A stretch of DNA of 22,700 nt from Colimorpha_A sp045533115 (GCA_045533115.1 JAZSHF010000055.1:1-22700), one strand, 5' to 3'; positions 1 to 7,623 are shown, counted from the stretch's first letter. A program made the numbers and translations. The notes: generated by a model from the letters alone, not told the origin.

Positions 1-375
1 CAACCCCTTGGCCCACAGAACGACATGGCCACGATCCGACTTGGAATGAATAAGTTTGCCGCCGACGCGCCGATATTACTGGTTATATCCGAGATGCCCT
101 ACGTCGCGAGCGCCGCACTCGGCGCAAAGGTCAAGAAGAACGATTACCGTTCGATAGACATCGGTATCGTCTCGGCATATATTACCGCCGAAGCTGCTTG
201 CCAAGGAATTGGAAGCTGTATTCTCGGCTGGTTTGACGATGCGGAAATACGGAAGCTCTGCAACCTCGACGGCGCAGTCCGTCTCGTTATAACGCTCGGT
301 TATCCCAAATCCGACGATAAGCTCCGCGCAAAAAAACGCAAGGATATGAGCGAGCTTACAAAGATCGTAGAATAA
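1..375 (+). CDS. Nitroreductase family protein, 3' part (5' end outside window)
   Basis: The reading frame is open to the left edge, so the gene starts before base 1; the Met at base 25 is internal and about 125 residues are visible. They match the C-terminal half of FMN-dependent nitroreductases: an 'APILLVISE' strand, then 'DIGIVSAYITAEAACQGIGSC' (the conserved helix where D-x-G precedes the Ala-rich, GLG-like turn), then 'LVITLGYP' before a basic tail. Family members reduce nitro compounds, quinones or flavins with NAD(P)H in the cytoplasm; the substrate cannot be told from this part. It ends TAA and is followed at once by a strong intrinsic terminator, so it is the last gene of a unit entering from the left and has no evident link to the operon on the other strand. 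Confidence 0.85.
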   Translation, partial: QPLGPQNDMATIRLGMNKFAADAPILLVISEMPYVASAALGAKVKKNDYRSIDIGIVSAYITAEAACQGIGSCILGWFDDAEIRKLCNLDGAVRLVITLGYPKSDDKLRAKKRKDMSELTKIVE

Positions 376-376
376 T

Positions 377-407
377 AAAAGAGCGGCAGTTATCTGCCGC
401 TCTTTTT
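377..407 (+). terminator. Intrinsic terminator of the nitroreductase gene
   Basis: A 9-bp GC-rich stem (GAGCGGCAG, 381-389, with CTGCCGCTC, 394-402) is extended by A/T pairs around a TTAT loop and followed by a T run (403-407). It lies two bases past the stop codon. Confidence 0.9.
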
Positions 408-408
408 A

Positions 409-479
409 GCGGGCGACCAATGGTCGCTCCTACGAGAACGTCCAAAATTATCTTGTAGGGGCGACCATTGGTCGCCCGT
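409..479. repeat. Palindromic dispersed repeat with 25-bp inverted arms
   Basis: The left arm (409-433) and right arm (455-479) are near-perfect inverted copies, each centred on the sub-palindrome GGCGACCAATGGTCGC, separated by about 21 bp of A/T-richer DNA. It sits immediately after a terminator and has no credible ORF. Such gcgaccattggtcgc elements recur between genes in many uncultured Clostridia, where they behave like non-autonomous MITE or REP-like sequences; that comparison is from memory. Confidence 0.75.
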
Positions 480-504
480 TTTGAAAGTAAATTAGCATAG
501 TTTC

Positions 505-584
505 TGTGCGGCGGGAGCGCGTGGGGTTCCCCGAAGCGAATGCAATGAGCTTTGTGGGTTCCGAGCTTGTCCCGCCCTACACAC
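505..584. repeat. Second palindromic intergenic repeat with imperfect inverted ends
   Basis: The outer ends TGTGCGGCGGGA (505-516) and TCCCGCCCTACACA (570-583) are imperfect inverted copies. The interior (GGGGTTCCCC, then GGGTTCCGAGC) is G/C-rich and non-coding. It abuts the repeat at 409-479, so the spacer is a patchwork of repeat units. This element is less regular than its neighbours. Confidence 0.5.
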
Positions 585-610
585 GACACAGCGAAGCTTC
601 GGGACGTTAT

Positions 611-821
611 CTTGCCTTCCCCTGAGGGGAAGGTGTCAACCGATAGGTTGACGGATGAGGTGTTCCAAAAGTAAACTAACTAATTTGAAATATAATCAGC
701 TTTTTTACCTGACACCTCATCCGTCCGCTCCTTCGTCGCAGCCACCTTCTCCCGCTGGAGAAGGTAAACATCGTGGCAAAGCTTCGTCTCCTATGCACTC
801 TTCCCCAAGGGGAAGGCAAGA
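611..821. repeat. Large inverted composite of 'ccttcccc-aggggaagg' repeat units
   Basis: The left unit (611-662) begins CTTGCCTTCCCC-TGAGGGGAAGG and ends GACGGATGAGGTG (650-662). The right unit runs in reverse: CACCTCATCCGTC (713-725), an internal hairpin (ACCTTCTCC/GGAGAAGGT, about 743-765), then TTCCCCAAGGGGAAGGCAAG (801-820). The two units flank an A/T-rich core (663-712). A same-orientation relative of the left unit occurs at the other end of the window (22636-22684). No transposase is present, so this is probably a non-autonomous mobile or dispersed repeat. Confidence 0.75.
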
Positions 822-856
822 GGACGTTCGATCTTATTCTGAACGTGGAGCAATAC

Positions 857-891
857 AAAAAACACCTTGAAGCGATGCTTCAAGGTGTTTT
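857..891 (-). terminator. Intrinsic terminator of the branched-chain operon
   Basis: A perfect stem CACCTTGAAGC/GCTTCAAGGTG (863-873 with 877-887) with a 3-nt loop is followed on the minus strand by a T run (plus-strand A run 857-862). It begins about 12 nt after the dehydrogenase stop codon and closes the long minus-strand operon. Confidence 0.9.
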
Positions 892-903
892 AAGTTTTAT
901 TTA

Positions 904-1935
904 TCAGCCGTAAATGATCTTCTCAGCCATTTCGGTTGCGATAACGCCCTCGGGCTTACCGGTTGCCTTAGACTCGGTGAGGATCTGCTCGATGGAGTTG
1001 TAGATGTTGTCGACCTTCTTAAGGACTGCGTCCTTGTTGTAGGGGCCGTCAACCTCTGCCGCTGCGTTGATAACGCCGCCGCCGTTGATTACGAAGTCGG
1101 GAGCGTAGTAGATGCCTCTTGCCTTGAGCGCAAGACCGGACGCGTCGTCGAGGATCTGGTTGTTCGCGCCGCCTGCAACTGCCTTACAGTTGAGGGTAGG
1201 AATGGTCGTGGGGTTGATGATAGCGCCCATAGCGTTCGGGGAGAAGATGTCGCATTTCTGGGACATAATCTCGTCGGTCGAAACTACCTTCGCGCCGAAT
1301 TCTTCAGCCGCCTTTGCCGCGATCTCCTTGTTAGAACGGTTAGCAACGATAAGCTTTGCGCCGCTGTTATGAAGGTGGCGGCAGAGGTCATAACCGACCT
1401 TACCGAGACCCTGAACTGCGATGGTAAGTCCGTCGAGGGAGTCGGAGCCGAAAGCTACCTTTGCGGTCGCCTTGATGCCCTGCCATACGCCGCGCGCGGT
1501 GAAGGCGGAGGGGTCGCCGCTGTTCTGAGGAAGTCCGCAAATGTGGTTTGTCTTACGGAGCATAACGAGCGCGTCGTCGCAGTCGGTGTTAACGTCCTCT
1601 GCGGTTATGTAGTCGCCGCCGAGGTTGTTAACTGCTTCGCCGAACGCCTCAAACATTGCCTCGGTCTTCTGAGAAGGGTCTGCAATAATTACGCCCTTAC
1701 CGCCGCCGTGGGGAAGTCCTGCCATAGCGTTCTTATGCGACATTCCGCGCGAAAGACGGAGAACGTCGAAGAGCGCATCGTCATACGACGCGTAGGGGAA
1801 GAGACGGCATCCGCCGATAGCGGGACCGAGGTTGGTGTTGTGTACCGCGATGATTGCCTTGAGGCCTGCCTTTTCGTTGTTGACGAAAAGTACCTTTTCA
1901 TGGCGCCATGTAGTCATTTCTGTCATTGCATTCAT
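904..1935 (-). CDS. Leucine/valine-type amino acid dehydrogenase (Glu/Leu/Phe/Val dehydrogenase family)
   Basis: NAD-dependent oxidative deamination, or in reverse reductive amination, of branched-chain 2-oxoacids. At 343 aa it has the short length of leucine/phenylalanine/valine dehydrogenases rather than the ~450 aa of glutamate dehydrogenase. Visible motifs: GPAIGGCR (37-44), GMSHKNAMAGLPHGGGKGVI with the substrate-binding and catalytic lysines K68 and K80, TAEDVNT with the catalytic Asp at 114, the Rossmann loop GLGKVG (176-181), and GGANNQ (255-260). The ATG at 1935 has AAGGAG 8 nt upstream. It is the last gene of the operon, 40 nt after the oxidoreductase gamma subunit, and ends in tandem stops (TGA TAA). 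In context it probably aminates the 2-oxoacid made by the upstream ferredoxin oxidoreductase. Leucine, valine and phenylalanine specificity cannot be separated by eye. Confidence 0.9.
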   Translation of the reverse strand: MNAMTEMTTWRHEKVLFVNNEKAGLKAIIAVHNTNLGPAIGGCRLFPYASYDDALFDVLRLSRGMSHKNAMAGLPHGGGKGVIIADPSQKTEAMFEAFGEAVNNLGGDYITAEDVNTDCDDALVMLRKTNHICGLPQNSGDPSAFTARGVWQGIKATAKVAFGSDSLDGLTIAVQGLGKVGYDLCRHLHNSGAKLIVANRSNKEIAAKAAEEFGAKVVSTDEIMSQKCDIFSPNAMGAIINPTTIPTLNCKAVAGGANNQILDDASGLALKARGIYYAPDFVINGGGVINAAAEVDGPYNKDAVLKKVDNIYNSIEQILTESKATGKPEGVIATEMAEKIIYG

Positions 1936-1975
1936 AGGTTTTACTCCTTTGATAAAAGCTGTATAAACAGCGAGA

Positions 1976-2515
1976 TTACTTGTTATAGGTCATTCCCATA
2001 TTGAGAGCCTTCATATTAAGCTCCTTAAGGGCCGCTTTTTTTGCGGGAACGAGCTTTTCGACGACCTCATTTGTTCCGTCAAAGGAAAGCTCGGGGTGGT
2101 TTTCAAGCAGGTGTCCGACGATTATCATATTTGCAAGAGTGGTCATTCCCTCGTCCTTTGCCATCTGGGTGGCGGGAATGTAAAATACGGTAACGTCCTC
2201 GCGCTCGACCTTTACGTCGATAAGTGAAGAGTCAACGTATATCTGTCCGCCGCTGACAACGGAATCAACGTACTTCTGAAGCGAGGGGGTGTTCATTGCG
2301 ATAAGAACGTCGGGGGTCGTGATTATCGGCGAGCCGACGGGGGATTCGGAGATGATAACGTTACAGTTAGCGGTTCCGCCTCTCATTTCGGGGCCGTAGG
2401 ACGGGAGCCACGATACCTGATAGTCCTCCATAAGTCCCTTGTATGCAAGGAATTTACCCGAGAACAGGATACCCTGTCCGCCGAAGCCTGCGATGAGGAT
2501 CTGAGTAGTTTTCAT
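1976..2515 (-). CDS. 2-oxoacid:ferredoxin oxidoreductase, gamma subunit
   Basis: This is the gamma subunit (PorG/KorC family) of a CoA-acylating 2-oxoacid:ferredoxin oxidoreductase, 179 aa. It shows the family's opening IAGFGGQGILFSGK (8-21), the PSYGPEMRGGTANC signature (about 38-51), and a PDVLIAMN segment. I place the start at the ATG at 2515, one base after the beta-subunit stop. A GGAGG lies at the right distance inside the end of the beta gene, and the protein opens with the canonical 'MKTTQILIAGFGGQG'. A longer frame reading up to 2587 would overlap the beta gene and adds only non-conserved residues. The one-base gap to beta implies translational coupling and equal dosage. Confidence 0.92.
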   Translation of the reverse strand: MKTTQILIAGFGGQGILFSGKFLAYKGLMEDYQVSWLPSYGPEMRGGTANCNVIISESPVGSPIITTPDVLIAMNTPSLQKYVDSVVSGGQIYVDSSLIDVKVEREDVTVFYIPATQMAKDEGMTTLANMIIVGHLLENHPELSFDGTNEVVEKLVPAKKAALKELNMKALNMGMTYNK

Positions 2516-2516
2516 A

Positions 2517-3269
2517 TTACTGTTCCTCCTTTGCGCTTCTGTCCTTGTATACGCCGATCGGGTAGTAGGGAAGCATATCGCTTTCAACCCACTTGAGCGC
2601 CGCTTCGGGCGTCATTCCCCAGTTAGTAGGACAAGCGGAAACCACCTCAACAAGCGAGAATCCCTTGCCTGCGATCTGGTTCTCAAACGCCTTTTTGATC
2701 GCTTTTTTGGCATTTTTAACGTTCTTTACGTTGTTCACCGCAACGCGTGCGATATATTCGGGACCCTCAAGAGTGGCGAGCATTTCGCTTACCTTGATGG
2801 GCCAACCGCAGTGGTTTACGTCACGTCCGTAGGGAGAGGTCTGAGTTACCTGTCCCGGAAGGCTCGTCGGAGCCATCTGTCCGCCCGTCATACCGTAGAT
2901 CGCGTTGTTTACGAAGATTACGGTTATGTTTTCGTTTCTTGCCGCGGAATGTACGGTCTCCGCCATACCGATGGAAGCGAGGTCACCGTCGCCCTGATAT
3001 GTGAATACGACGTTTTCGGGGCGGCAGCGCTTGATGCCTGTTGCTACGGCGGGAGCGCGTCCGTGAGGCGCCTCGATCATGTCGCAAGCGAAGTAGTCGT
3101 ATGCCATAACTGCACATCCGACGGGGGCAACGCCTATTGCCTTGCCCTCGATGTCAAGCTCGTCCATTACCTCGGCTACAAGACGGTGGATTATACCGTG
3201 AGGACAGCCGGGACAGTAGTGGAAGGGAGCGTTCGTTAGGGATTTCGGTTTTTCAAATACGGTTGCCAT
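2517..3269 (-). CDS. 2-oxoacid:ferredoxin oxidoreductase, beta subunit (thiamine pyrophosphate-binding)
   Basis: This subunit binds TPP-Mg and carries the catalytic centre for (de)carboxylation of branched-chain 2-oxoacids with CoA and ferredoxin. Key features in 250 aa: CPGC near the N-terminus (19-22), HGRAPAVATGIK (69-80), and the TPP motif starting GDGD (93-96) and ending with the NN pair at 121-122, followed by YGMTGGQMAPTS. The form 'MTGGQMAPTS' with an ~250-aa length is typical of the 2-ketoisovalerate/2-ketoglutarate (VOR/KOR) group, not of pyruvate oxidoreductase. It starts two bases after the alpha-subunit stop, with AAAGGAG inside the alpha coding end. Confidence 0.93.
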   Translation of the reverse strand: MATVFEKPKSLTNAPFHYCPGCPHGIIHRLVAEVMDELDIEGKAIGVAPVGCAVMAYDYFACDMIEAPHGRAPAVATGIKRCRPENVVFTYQGDGDLASIGMAETVHSAARNENITVIFVNNAIYGMTGGQMAPTSLPGQVTQTSPYGRDVNHCGWPIKVSEMLATLEGPEYIARVAVNNVKNVKNAKKAIKKAFENQIAGKGFSLVEVVSACPTNWGMTPEAALKWVESDMLPYYPIGVYKDRSAKEEQ

Positions 3270-3271
3270 TA

Positions 3272-4333
3272 TCAGAACTCTCCTTTCTCGGCACGGCGAA
3301 TTGAATCAAGCACCTGATCGGGACTCGGGATCATACCGCCTGCGCGATTGCAAAGAGCGACGGGCTTTTTGCACTGCGAGTAGAGGCGGATATCCTCGAT
3401 CATCTGTCCCATATTAAGCTCAACGGACACGAAGCCCTTGACCTTATCGGCAGCAGCCTCGATAGCCTTCTTGGGGAAAGGCCAAAGGGTGATGGGGCGG
3501 ATAAGACCGACCTTGATGCCCTCGTTACGAGCCGCAACGACTGCGTTTTTGGCAACGCGGGAAGCGATACCGAATGCGACGACGCAGATTTCCGCGTCCT
3601 CCATCATATATTCCTCCCACATCGGCTCGTTTTCCTCAACGAGCTTATACTTTTCGTATCTCTCGAAGTTCTTTCTCTCAAGCTCATCGGGCTTGAGGTA
3701 AAGGGAATTTACGACGTTATGAGTACGCTTCTTCTCGGTACCGGTAAGAGCCCACGGCTTCTCATATACGGTCGGCTCCCCGTCCTCGAATACGATCGGC
3801 TCCATCATCTGTCCGATGGTGCCGTCGGCGAGGATCATCGAGGTCATATTGTATTTATCTGCAAGGTCGAAGCCCTTGATCGTCAAGCTTGCCATTTCCT
3901 GAACGGATGCAGGCGCGAGGACGATCATACGGTAGTCACCGTGACCGCCGCCCTTTACTGCCTGAAAGTAATCGGACTGCGAGGGCTGGATACCGCCAAG
4001 TCCGGGGCCGCCTCTCTGTACGTTAACTACAAGCGCGGGAACGTCGGAGCCTGCTATGTAGCTGAGTCCCTCTGCTTTAAGAGAGATTCCGGGGCTGGAG
4101 GAGGAGGTCATTACTCTCATTCCGGCAGCAGACGCGCCGTAGACCATATTTATCGAAGCTATCTCACTCTCTGCCTGAAGGAAAACTCCGCCTATCTTGG
4201 GCATTTTCTTTGCCATATAAGCGGCGATCTCGGTCTGGGGAGTGATCGGATAACCGAAGTAGTGACGGCAACCTGCGCGGATAGCGGCTTCGGCTATCGC
4301 CTCGTTGCCCTTCATCAAAATTCTTTCTGCCAT
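3272..4333 (-). CDS. vorB: 2-oxoacid:ferredoxin oxidoreductase, alpha subunit (VorB-type)
   Basis: Alpha subunit (pyrimidine-binding plus transketolase C-terminal domains) of a four-subunit 2-oxoacid:ferredoxin oxidoreductase, 353 aa. Conserved segments are YPITPQTE (28-35), TSSSSPG (76-82), QRGGPGLGG (106-114) and QSDYFQAVKGGGHGDY (119-134). The last two are hallmarks of subunits annotated as 3-methyl-2-oxobutanoate dehydrogenase VorB, which act on the oxoacids of valine, leucine and isoleucine. The C-terminal half contains the domain II/III segment ending near 'GGMIPSPDQVLDSIR'. The ATG at 4333 has AAGGAG upstream, 25 nt after the delta gene. The reaction is reversible: it can oxidise the 2-oxoacid to acyl-CoA, or carboxylate acyl-CoA with reduced ferredoxin. 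Confidence 0.93.
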   Translation of the reverse strand: MAERILMKGNEAIAEAAIRAGCRHYFGYPITPQTEIAAYMAKKMPKIGGVFLQAESEIASINMVYGASAAGMRVMTSSSSPGISLKAEGLSYIAGSDVPALVVNVQRGGPGLGGIQPSQSDYFQAVKGGGHGDYRMIVLAPASVQEMASLTIKGFDLADKYNMTSMILADGTIGQMMEPIVFEDGEPTVYEKPWALTGTEKKRTHNVVNSLYLKPDELERKNFERYEKYKLVEENEPMWEEYMMEDAEICVVAFGIASRVAKNAVVAARNEGIKVGLIRPITLWPFPKKAIEAAADKVKGFVSVELNMGQMIEDIRLYSQCKKPVALCNRAGGMIPSPDQVLDSIRRAEKGEF

Positions 4334-4358
4334 GTGGTTTTCTCCTTAATGGTTTTGC

Positions 4359-4565
4359 TTATTTTTCAACCGTGATTATGCAATCAGGACACATAGTCGC
4401 ACAGAAAGCACAACCTATACATTTTTCCTGATCCTTGATATACGCGGGGGAATAACCCTTTGCGTTGAGCTTGTCGGACGCGATCTCAAGGCAGCCCTTG
4501 GGACAGGCGCCGACGCAAAGACCGCAGCCCTTGCACATATCGGTATTAAAAGTAACCTTTGCCAT
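4359..4565 (-). CDS. 2-oxoacid:ferredoxin oxidoreductase, delta subunit (2x[4Fe-4S] ferredoxin)
   Basis: A 68-aa ferredoxin-like subunit with two complete cluster motifs, CKGCGLCVGACP and CIGCAFCATMCP, about 30 residues apart, each with the Pro after the fourth Cys. It carries electrons between the TPP centre in the beta subunit and external ferredoxin. It is the first of the four oxidoreductase genes (order delta-alpha-beta-gamma, the usual VOR/KOR order in Clostridia). The ATG at 4565 is preceded by AAAGGAG, 20 nt after the ATPase gene. Confidence 0.93.
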   Translation of the reverse strand: MAKVTFNTDMCKGCGLCVGACPKGCLEIASDKLNAKGYSPAYIKDQEKCIGCAFCATMCPDCIITVEK

Positions 4566-4585
4566 TGTTTTCTCCTTTGCTTAGG

Positions 4586-5242
4586 TTAAAAATATTTTTT
4601 CTGAAGAGTGAGAGCCATAACGGGCACGCCCGTCAGCTTATCCGCTACCTCTTTGACAGCCGTGTGCATCATAAGGGGAAGCCCCGTTTTTTCACACAGC
4701 TCGTTTATATATCCGAACGAATCGGTTACGGTTTCGGGAGTGGTCAGCTCTCCAAGATGGGAATTGTTTACGATGCAGGTGAAATTGAGCTTACACGCCG
4801 CCTCGATCTCTTTCATTATCTCGATAGTATCGTCGGCGTTAGACGTCAGCGGTCGGTAGCAGTTTGCTACGAATACCATTTCGTAATCGTTTTCCGCTTT
4901 TATCGCGTCGACGAATCTGCCGAGCGCATACGCGCCTCGGTCGTCGCCGCCGATATCCATTATGCCGTAGACAGATCTATCCTGCACGAGACGGTAGCTT
5001 TCGGCAGGCAGGGCGGGCAGGTCGACGTTGGTATTCGCGTACTGCGGGGAAATAAGGTCTATGCCGTTTTCTTTCAGTTCATTCTCGCTGTCCTTGGTGC
5101 GGAAGTATGGATTTACTATGTCGAGGTCGGCTATACAAACCTTTTTTCCTTCGCGCGCGAGCTTTATCGCGTAGTTTACCGCGATATTGGTTTTTCCGCT
5201 TCCGTAGTGCCCTGCAAAAAGTGTCAATCGCTTATTGTTCAT
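4586..5242 (-). CDS. ParA/MinD-like P-loop ATPase of unknown role
   Basis: A 218-aa protein with a Walker A/P-loop GHYGSGKT (11-18), the strand 'KVCIADLDIVNPYFRT' where ParA/MinD/Mrp proteins carry their switch I Asp, and a Walker B-like 'GIMDIGGDD' (about 92-100). The deviant-Walker lysine of ParA/MinD (GKGGxGKT) is absent, so it is a divergent SIMIBI-class member. It lies between the acyl-CoA synthetases and the oxidoreductase, two bases after the preceding stop with no good Shine-Dalgarno, so translation is probably coupled. Similar ATPases often sit beside KOR/VOR genes in Clostridia (from memory). A role in Fe-S loading or assembly of the oxidoreductase is plausible by analogy with Mrp/NBP35, but no Cys pair for cluster binding is visible. 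Confidence 0.8.
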   Translation of the reverse strand: MNNKRLTLFAGHYGSGKTNIAVNYAIKLAREGKKVCIADLDIVNPYFRTKDSENELKENGIDLISPQYANTNVDLPALPAESYRLVQDRSVYGIMDIGGDDRGAYALGRFVDAIKAENDYEMVFVANCYRPLTSNADDTIEIMKEIEAACKLNFTCIVNNSHLGELTTPETVTDSFGYINELCEKTGLPLMMHTAVKEVADKLTGVPVMALTLQKKYF

Positions 5243-5244
5243 AA

Positions 5245-7521
5245 TTAAAGCTGTTTTCTGATTATTTTTCCGCTTGTCGTCTTGGGCAGGCTCTCGCGGA
5301 ACTCAACTATTCTCGGGTACTTATAGGGCGCGGTACGACTCTTGACGTAGTCCTGTATCTGCTTTTTGAGCTCGTCGGTGCCCGTGAAGCCCTTGACAAG
5401 CACGATGCTTGCCTTAACAATTTGACCTCTTATCTCGTCGGGCGCGGCGGAAACTCCGCATTCAAGTACGTATGGAAGCTCCATTATGACGTTTTCAATT
5501 TCAAACGGTCCGATACGGTAGCCGGACGACTTAATAACGTCATCGGCACGTCCGACGTACCAAAGGAAGCCGTCCTCATCGCGCCAAGCGAGGTCGCCCG
5601 TATGGTAATAGCCGTCGCGCCAGGTCTCTTTCGTGACCTCTTCGTTGCCCTCGTAAGCATAAGCAAGACCGCAGGGAAGACCGTTTTTGATATTGATGCA
5701 TATTTCGCCGTTTTCACCGTCCTCGACCTCGTTACCGTCGCTGTCAATAAGGTGAACGTCGTAAAGGGGCACAGGCTGTCCCATAGAGCCGATCTTGTGG
5801 CTTCCGCCCGCAAGGTTGCCGATGATGAGAGTACTTTCAGATTGACCGAAGCCCTCCATTATCTTGAGTCCCGTATGCTCTTCGAACTTGCGGAACACCT
5901 CGGGGTTAAGCGCTTCGCCCGCAGTCGAGGCGTGCTCGATGGACGAGAGGTCGAAGCGGCTGATGTCCTGCTTTATCAGCATTCTGTACATCGTAGGGGG
6001 CGCGCAGAAGGTCGTAATTCCGTACTTTGCGAACATCGGCAGTATCTTCTCTGCGTCGAAGCGGTCGAAATCGTAAACGAAGTTTGCCGCCTCGCAGAGC
6101 CATTGACCGTACATCTTACCCCACATCGCCTTTGCCCATCCCGTGTCGGAAATGGTAAGGTGAAGACCGTCGGGGTTGACCTGATGCCAATATTTTGCGG
6201 TTATGAAATGTCCGAGAGGATATTTATAGTTATGCGCCGCGATCTTCGGATAGCCCGACGTTCCCGACGTGAAGAACATAAGCATCGGGTCGGAGCCGCA
6301 GGGGGAATCCTCGGTGCGGACATAGTGACTGCTGTAGATTATGTATTCCTCGTTGAAGTCGTGCCAGCCGTCGCGGCTTCCGTTAACGAGAATTTTTTGC
6401 TCGAGGCAGGGGGCGTTCTTTGCCGCCTCGTCAACTGCGTTTGCAACCTCGCCGTCGGCGGTACAAAGGATCGCCTTTACGTTTGCCGCGTTGAAGCGGT
6501 AGGAGAGATCCTTTTCGAGAAGCTGATTCGGTGCGGGGATTGCTATCGCTCCGAGCTTATGGAGAGCGAGCACCGAGAACCAGAACTGATAGTGACGCTT
6601 GAGGATCAGCATTACGCGGTCGCCGCGCTTTATGCCGAGCGACTTGAAGTAGTTTGCGGCTCTGCTTGATTCCTTTTTCATATCGGAGAAGGTAAGACGC
6701 TTTTCGACACCGTCCTCGTTTACATAAAGCATAGCGAGCTTATCGGGCTTGCGCTTTCCGAGCTCGTCGACGACGTCGAATGCGAAGTTGAACTTTTCCT
6801 CGTTCTTGAATGTAATTTTTGTAAGAACGCCGTTTTCCTCTGTGGGAATGATGAAATCGTTATAGATGCGGACCTCACTGTCCTCGGCGCGGCGCTTCGT
6901 TGCGACGGAGACCTCTGCCTCCTGCTCGCCGATTCTTGCCGCCTGATTGCGGAGGACGATAGCGTAGAAGGAGCAGTCCTCGCCGCCGACTGCCATCATA
7001 CCGTGAGGCGTTCCCGAATCGTAATAGATTGTGTCGCCGGGGTTCAGTATCTCGGTATGGTCGCCGATTTGGATCTTCATTTGACCGTTGATAACGATGT
7101 CGCATTCCTGACCCTCGTGGGTGACAAGCTCAATCTCGGCGTCGTTGCGGTAATTAAGCTTCATATAAAGCGGGAGCGCGATACGGTTACGGAAGCCTGA
7201 TGCGAGGTTATAACCGATCATATTATGGGCTTCCTCGATTCTCTGACCCTCGCCCTTACGCGTAAGCGCGTATGAGCGGAGCTTCGGGGATTTACCCTCG
7301 AGAATATCTCCCATATCGACGCCGAAGCTGAGCGTGCAGTGGTAGAGGAACGCTATGCTGAGGTTTCGGTTTCCCGCTTCACACTGCTCGTATTCCTCGA
7401 CGCTCATTCCCGTACGGGAAGCCATATCCTCAACGGTAAGTCCCGTGATGATACGAAGCTCCCTTATACGGTTGGCGATCTCTTTTATTTTATGTTCCAT
7501 TGAACTGAAATTCTGTTCCAC
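5245..7521 (-). CDS. HTH-cupin-acyl-CoA synthetase fusion (AMP-forming), copy 1
   Basis: A 758-aa three-part protein. Residues ~13-72 are an XRE-type helix-turn-helix; ~105-195 are a cupin (HEGQECDIVINGQ, then PGD, then GTPHGMMA); ~240-758 are an acyl-CoA synthetase of the acetyl/medium-chain (ACSM-like) group, with the ATP loop TSGTSGYPK (418-426), GFGQSE (557-562), YHTGDLAWRDEDG (639-651), the hinge GRADDVIKSSGY (657-668) and catalytic Lys K752 in KTTSGKI. It should convert a carboxylic acid, ATP and CoA to acyl-CoA, AMP and PPi. The start is probably the GTG at 7521, which has GAGG 6 nt upstream; the ATG at 7500 has no Shine-Dalgarno. It has its own consensus promoter and is a clear paralogue of the next gene upstream (7624-9891). 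The normal XRE-cupin partner is a DNA-binding repressor, so the ligase could be ligand-sensing or dual-function. That is inference. Confidence 0.88.
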   Translation of the reverse strand: MEQNFSSMEHKIKEIANRIRELRIITGLTVEDMASRTGMSVEEYEQCEAGNRNLSIAFLYHCTLSFGVDMGDILEGKSPKLRSYALTRKGEGQRIEEAHNMIGYNLASGFRNRIALPLYMKLNYRNDAEIELVTHEGQECDIVINGQMKIQIGDHTEILNPGDTIYYDSGTPHGMMAVGGEDCSFYAIVLRNQAARIGEQEAEVSVATKRRAEDSEVRIYNDFIIPTEENGVLTKITFKNEEKFNFAFDVVDELGKRKPDKLAMLYVNEDGVEKRLTFSDMKKESSRAANYFKSLGIKRGDRVMLILKRHYQFWFSVLALHKLGAIAIPAPNQLLEKDLSYRFNAANVKAILCTADGEVANAVDEAAKNAPCLEQKILVNGSRDGWHDFNEEYIIYSSHYVRTEDSPCGSDPMLMFFTSGTSGYPKIAAHNYKYPLGHFITAKYWHQVNPDGLHLTISDTGWAKAMWGKMYGQWLCEAANFVYDFDRFDAEKILPMFAKYGITTFCAPPTMYRMLIKQDISRFDLSSIEHASTAGEALNPEVFRKFEEHTGLKIMEGFGQSESTLIIGNLAGGSHKIGSMGQPVPLYDVHLIDSDGNEVEDGENGEICINIKNGLPCGLAYAYEGNEEVTKETWRDGYYHTGDLAWRDEDGFLWYVGRADDVIKSSGYRIGPFEIENVIMELPYVLECGVSAAPDEIRGQIVKASIVLVKGFTGTDELKKQIQDYVKSRTAPYKYPRIVEFRESLPKTTSGKIIRKQL

Positions 7522-7557
7522 TGTGAACCTCGATAAGAAAAATAATTGATAAACTAT

Positions 7558-7587
7558 ATTATAATATAATTATAAGCTACTTGTCAA
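7558..7587 (-). promoter_or_regulatory. Internal sigma-A promoter upstream of synthetase copy 1
   Basis: The minus strand reads TTGACA (7582-7587), an 18-nt spacer, then TATAAT (7558-7563), both full consensus, placing the transcription start about 25-30 nt before the GTG codon. Synthetase copy 1 and everything downstream could therefore be expressed without passing the T-box. Confidence 0.75.
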
Positions 7588-7615
7588 CATTTTTTTGAAG
7601 CCACAGCGTTGACAA
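7581..7615. promoter_or_regulatory. Inverted repeat overlapping the internal -35 box (possible operator)
   Basis: TTGTCAAC (7581-7588) and GTTGACAA (7608-7615) are perfect 8-bp inverted copies separated by 19 bp. One copy overlaps the -35 hexamer. The spacing suits a dimeric repressor, possibly the XRE domain of one of the flanking fusion proteins. It is not followed by a T tract, so it is not a convincing terminator for the upstream gene. Confidence 0.4.
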
Positions 7616-7623
7616 TTTCTGTA

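Noticed and set aside
356..870. Short frames in the repeat region (minus 356-589, plus 655-870, minus 676-858)
   Set aside because: They translate palindromic repeat DNA and a terminator, give low-complexity peptides, and have no ribosome-binding sites.
2516..2587. N-terminal extension of the oxidoreductase gamma subunit up to 2587
   Set aside because: It would overlap the beta-subunit gene by about 70 nt and adds non-conserved residues; the ATG at 2515 has a good GGAGG and the canonical family start.
7608..7623. Terminator between the two synthetase genes
   Set aside because: The inverted repeat at 7581-7615 has a 19-nt loop and no U-tract on the minus strand, so read-through into the second synthetase is likely.
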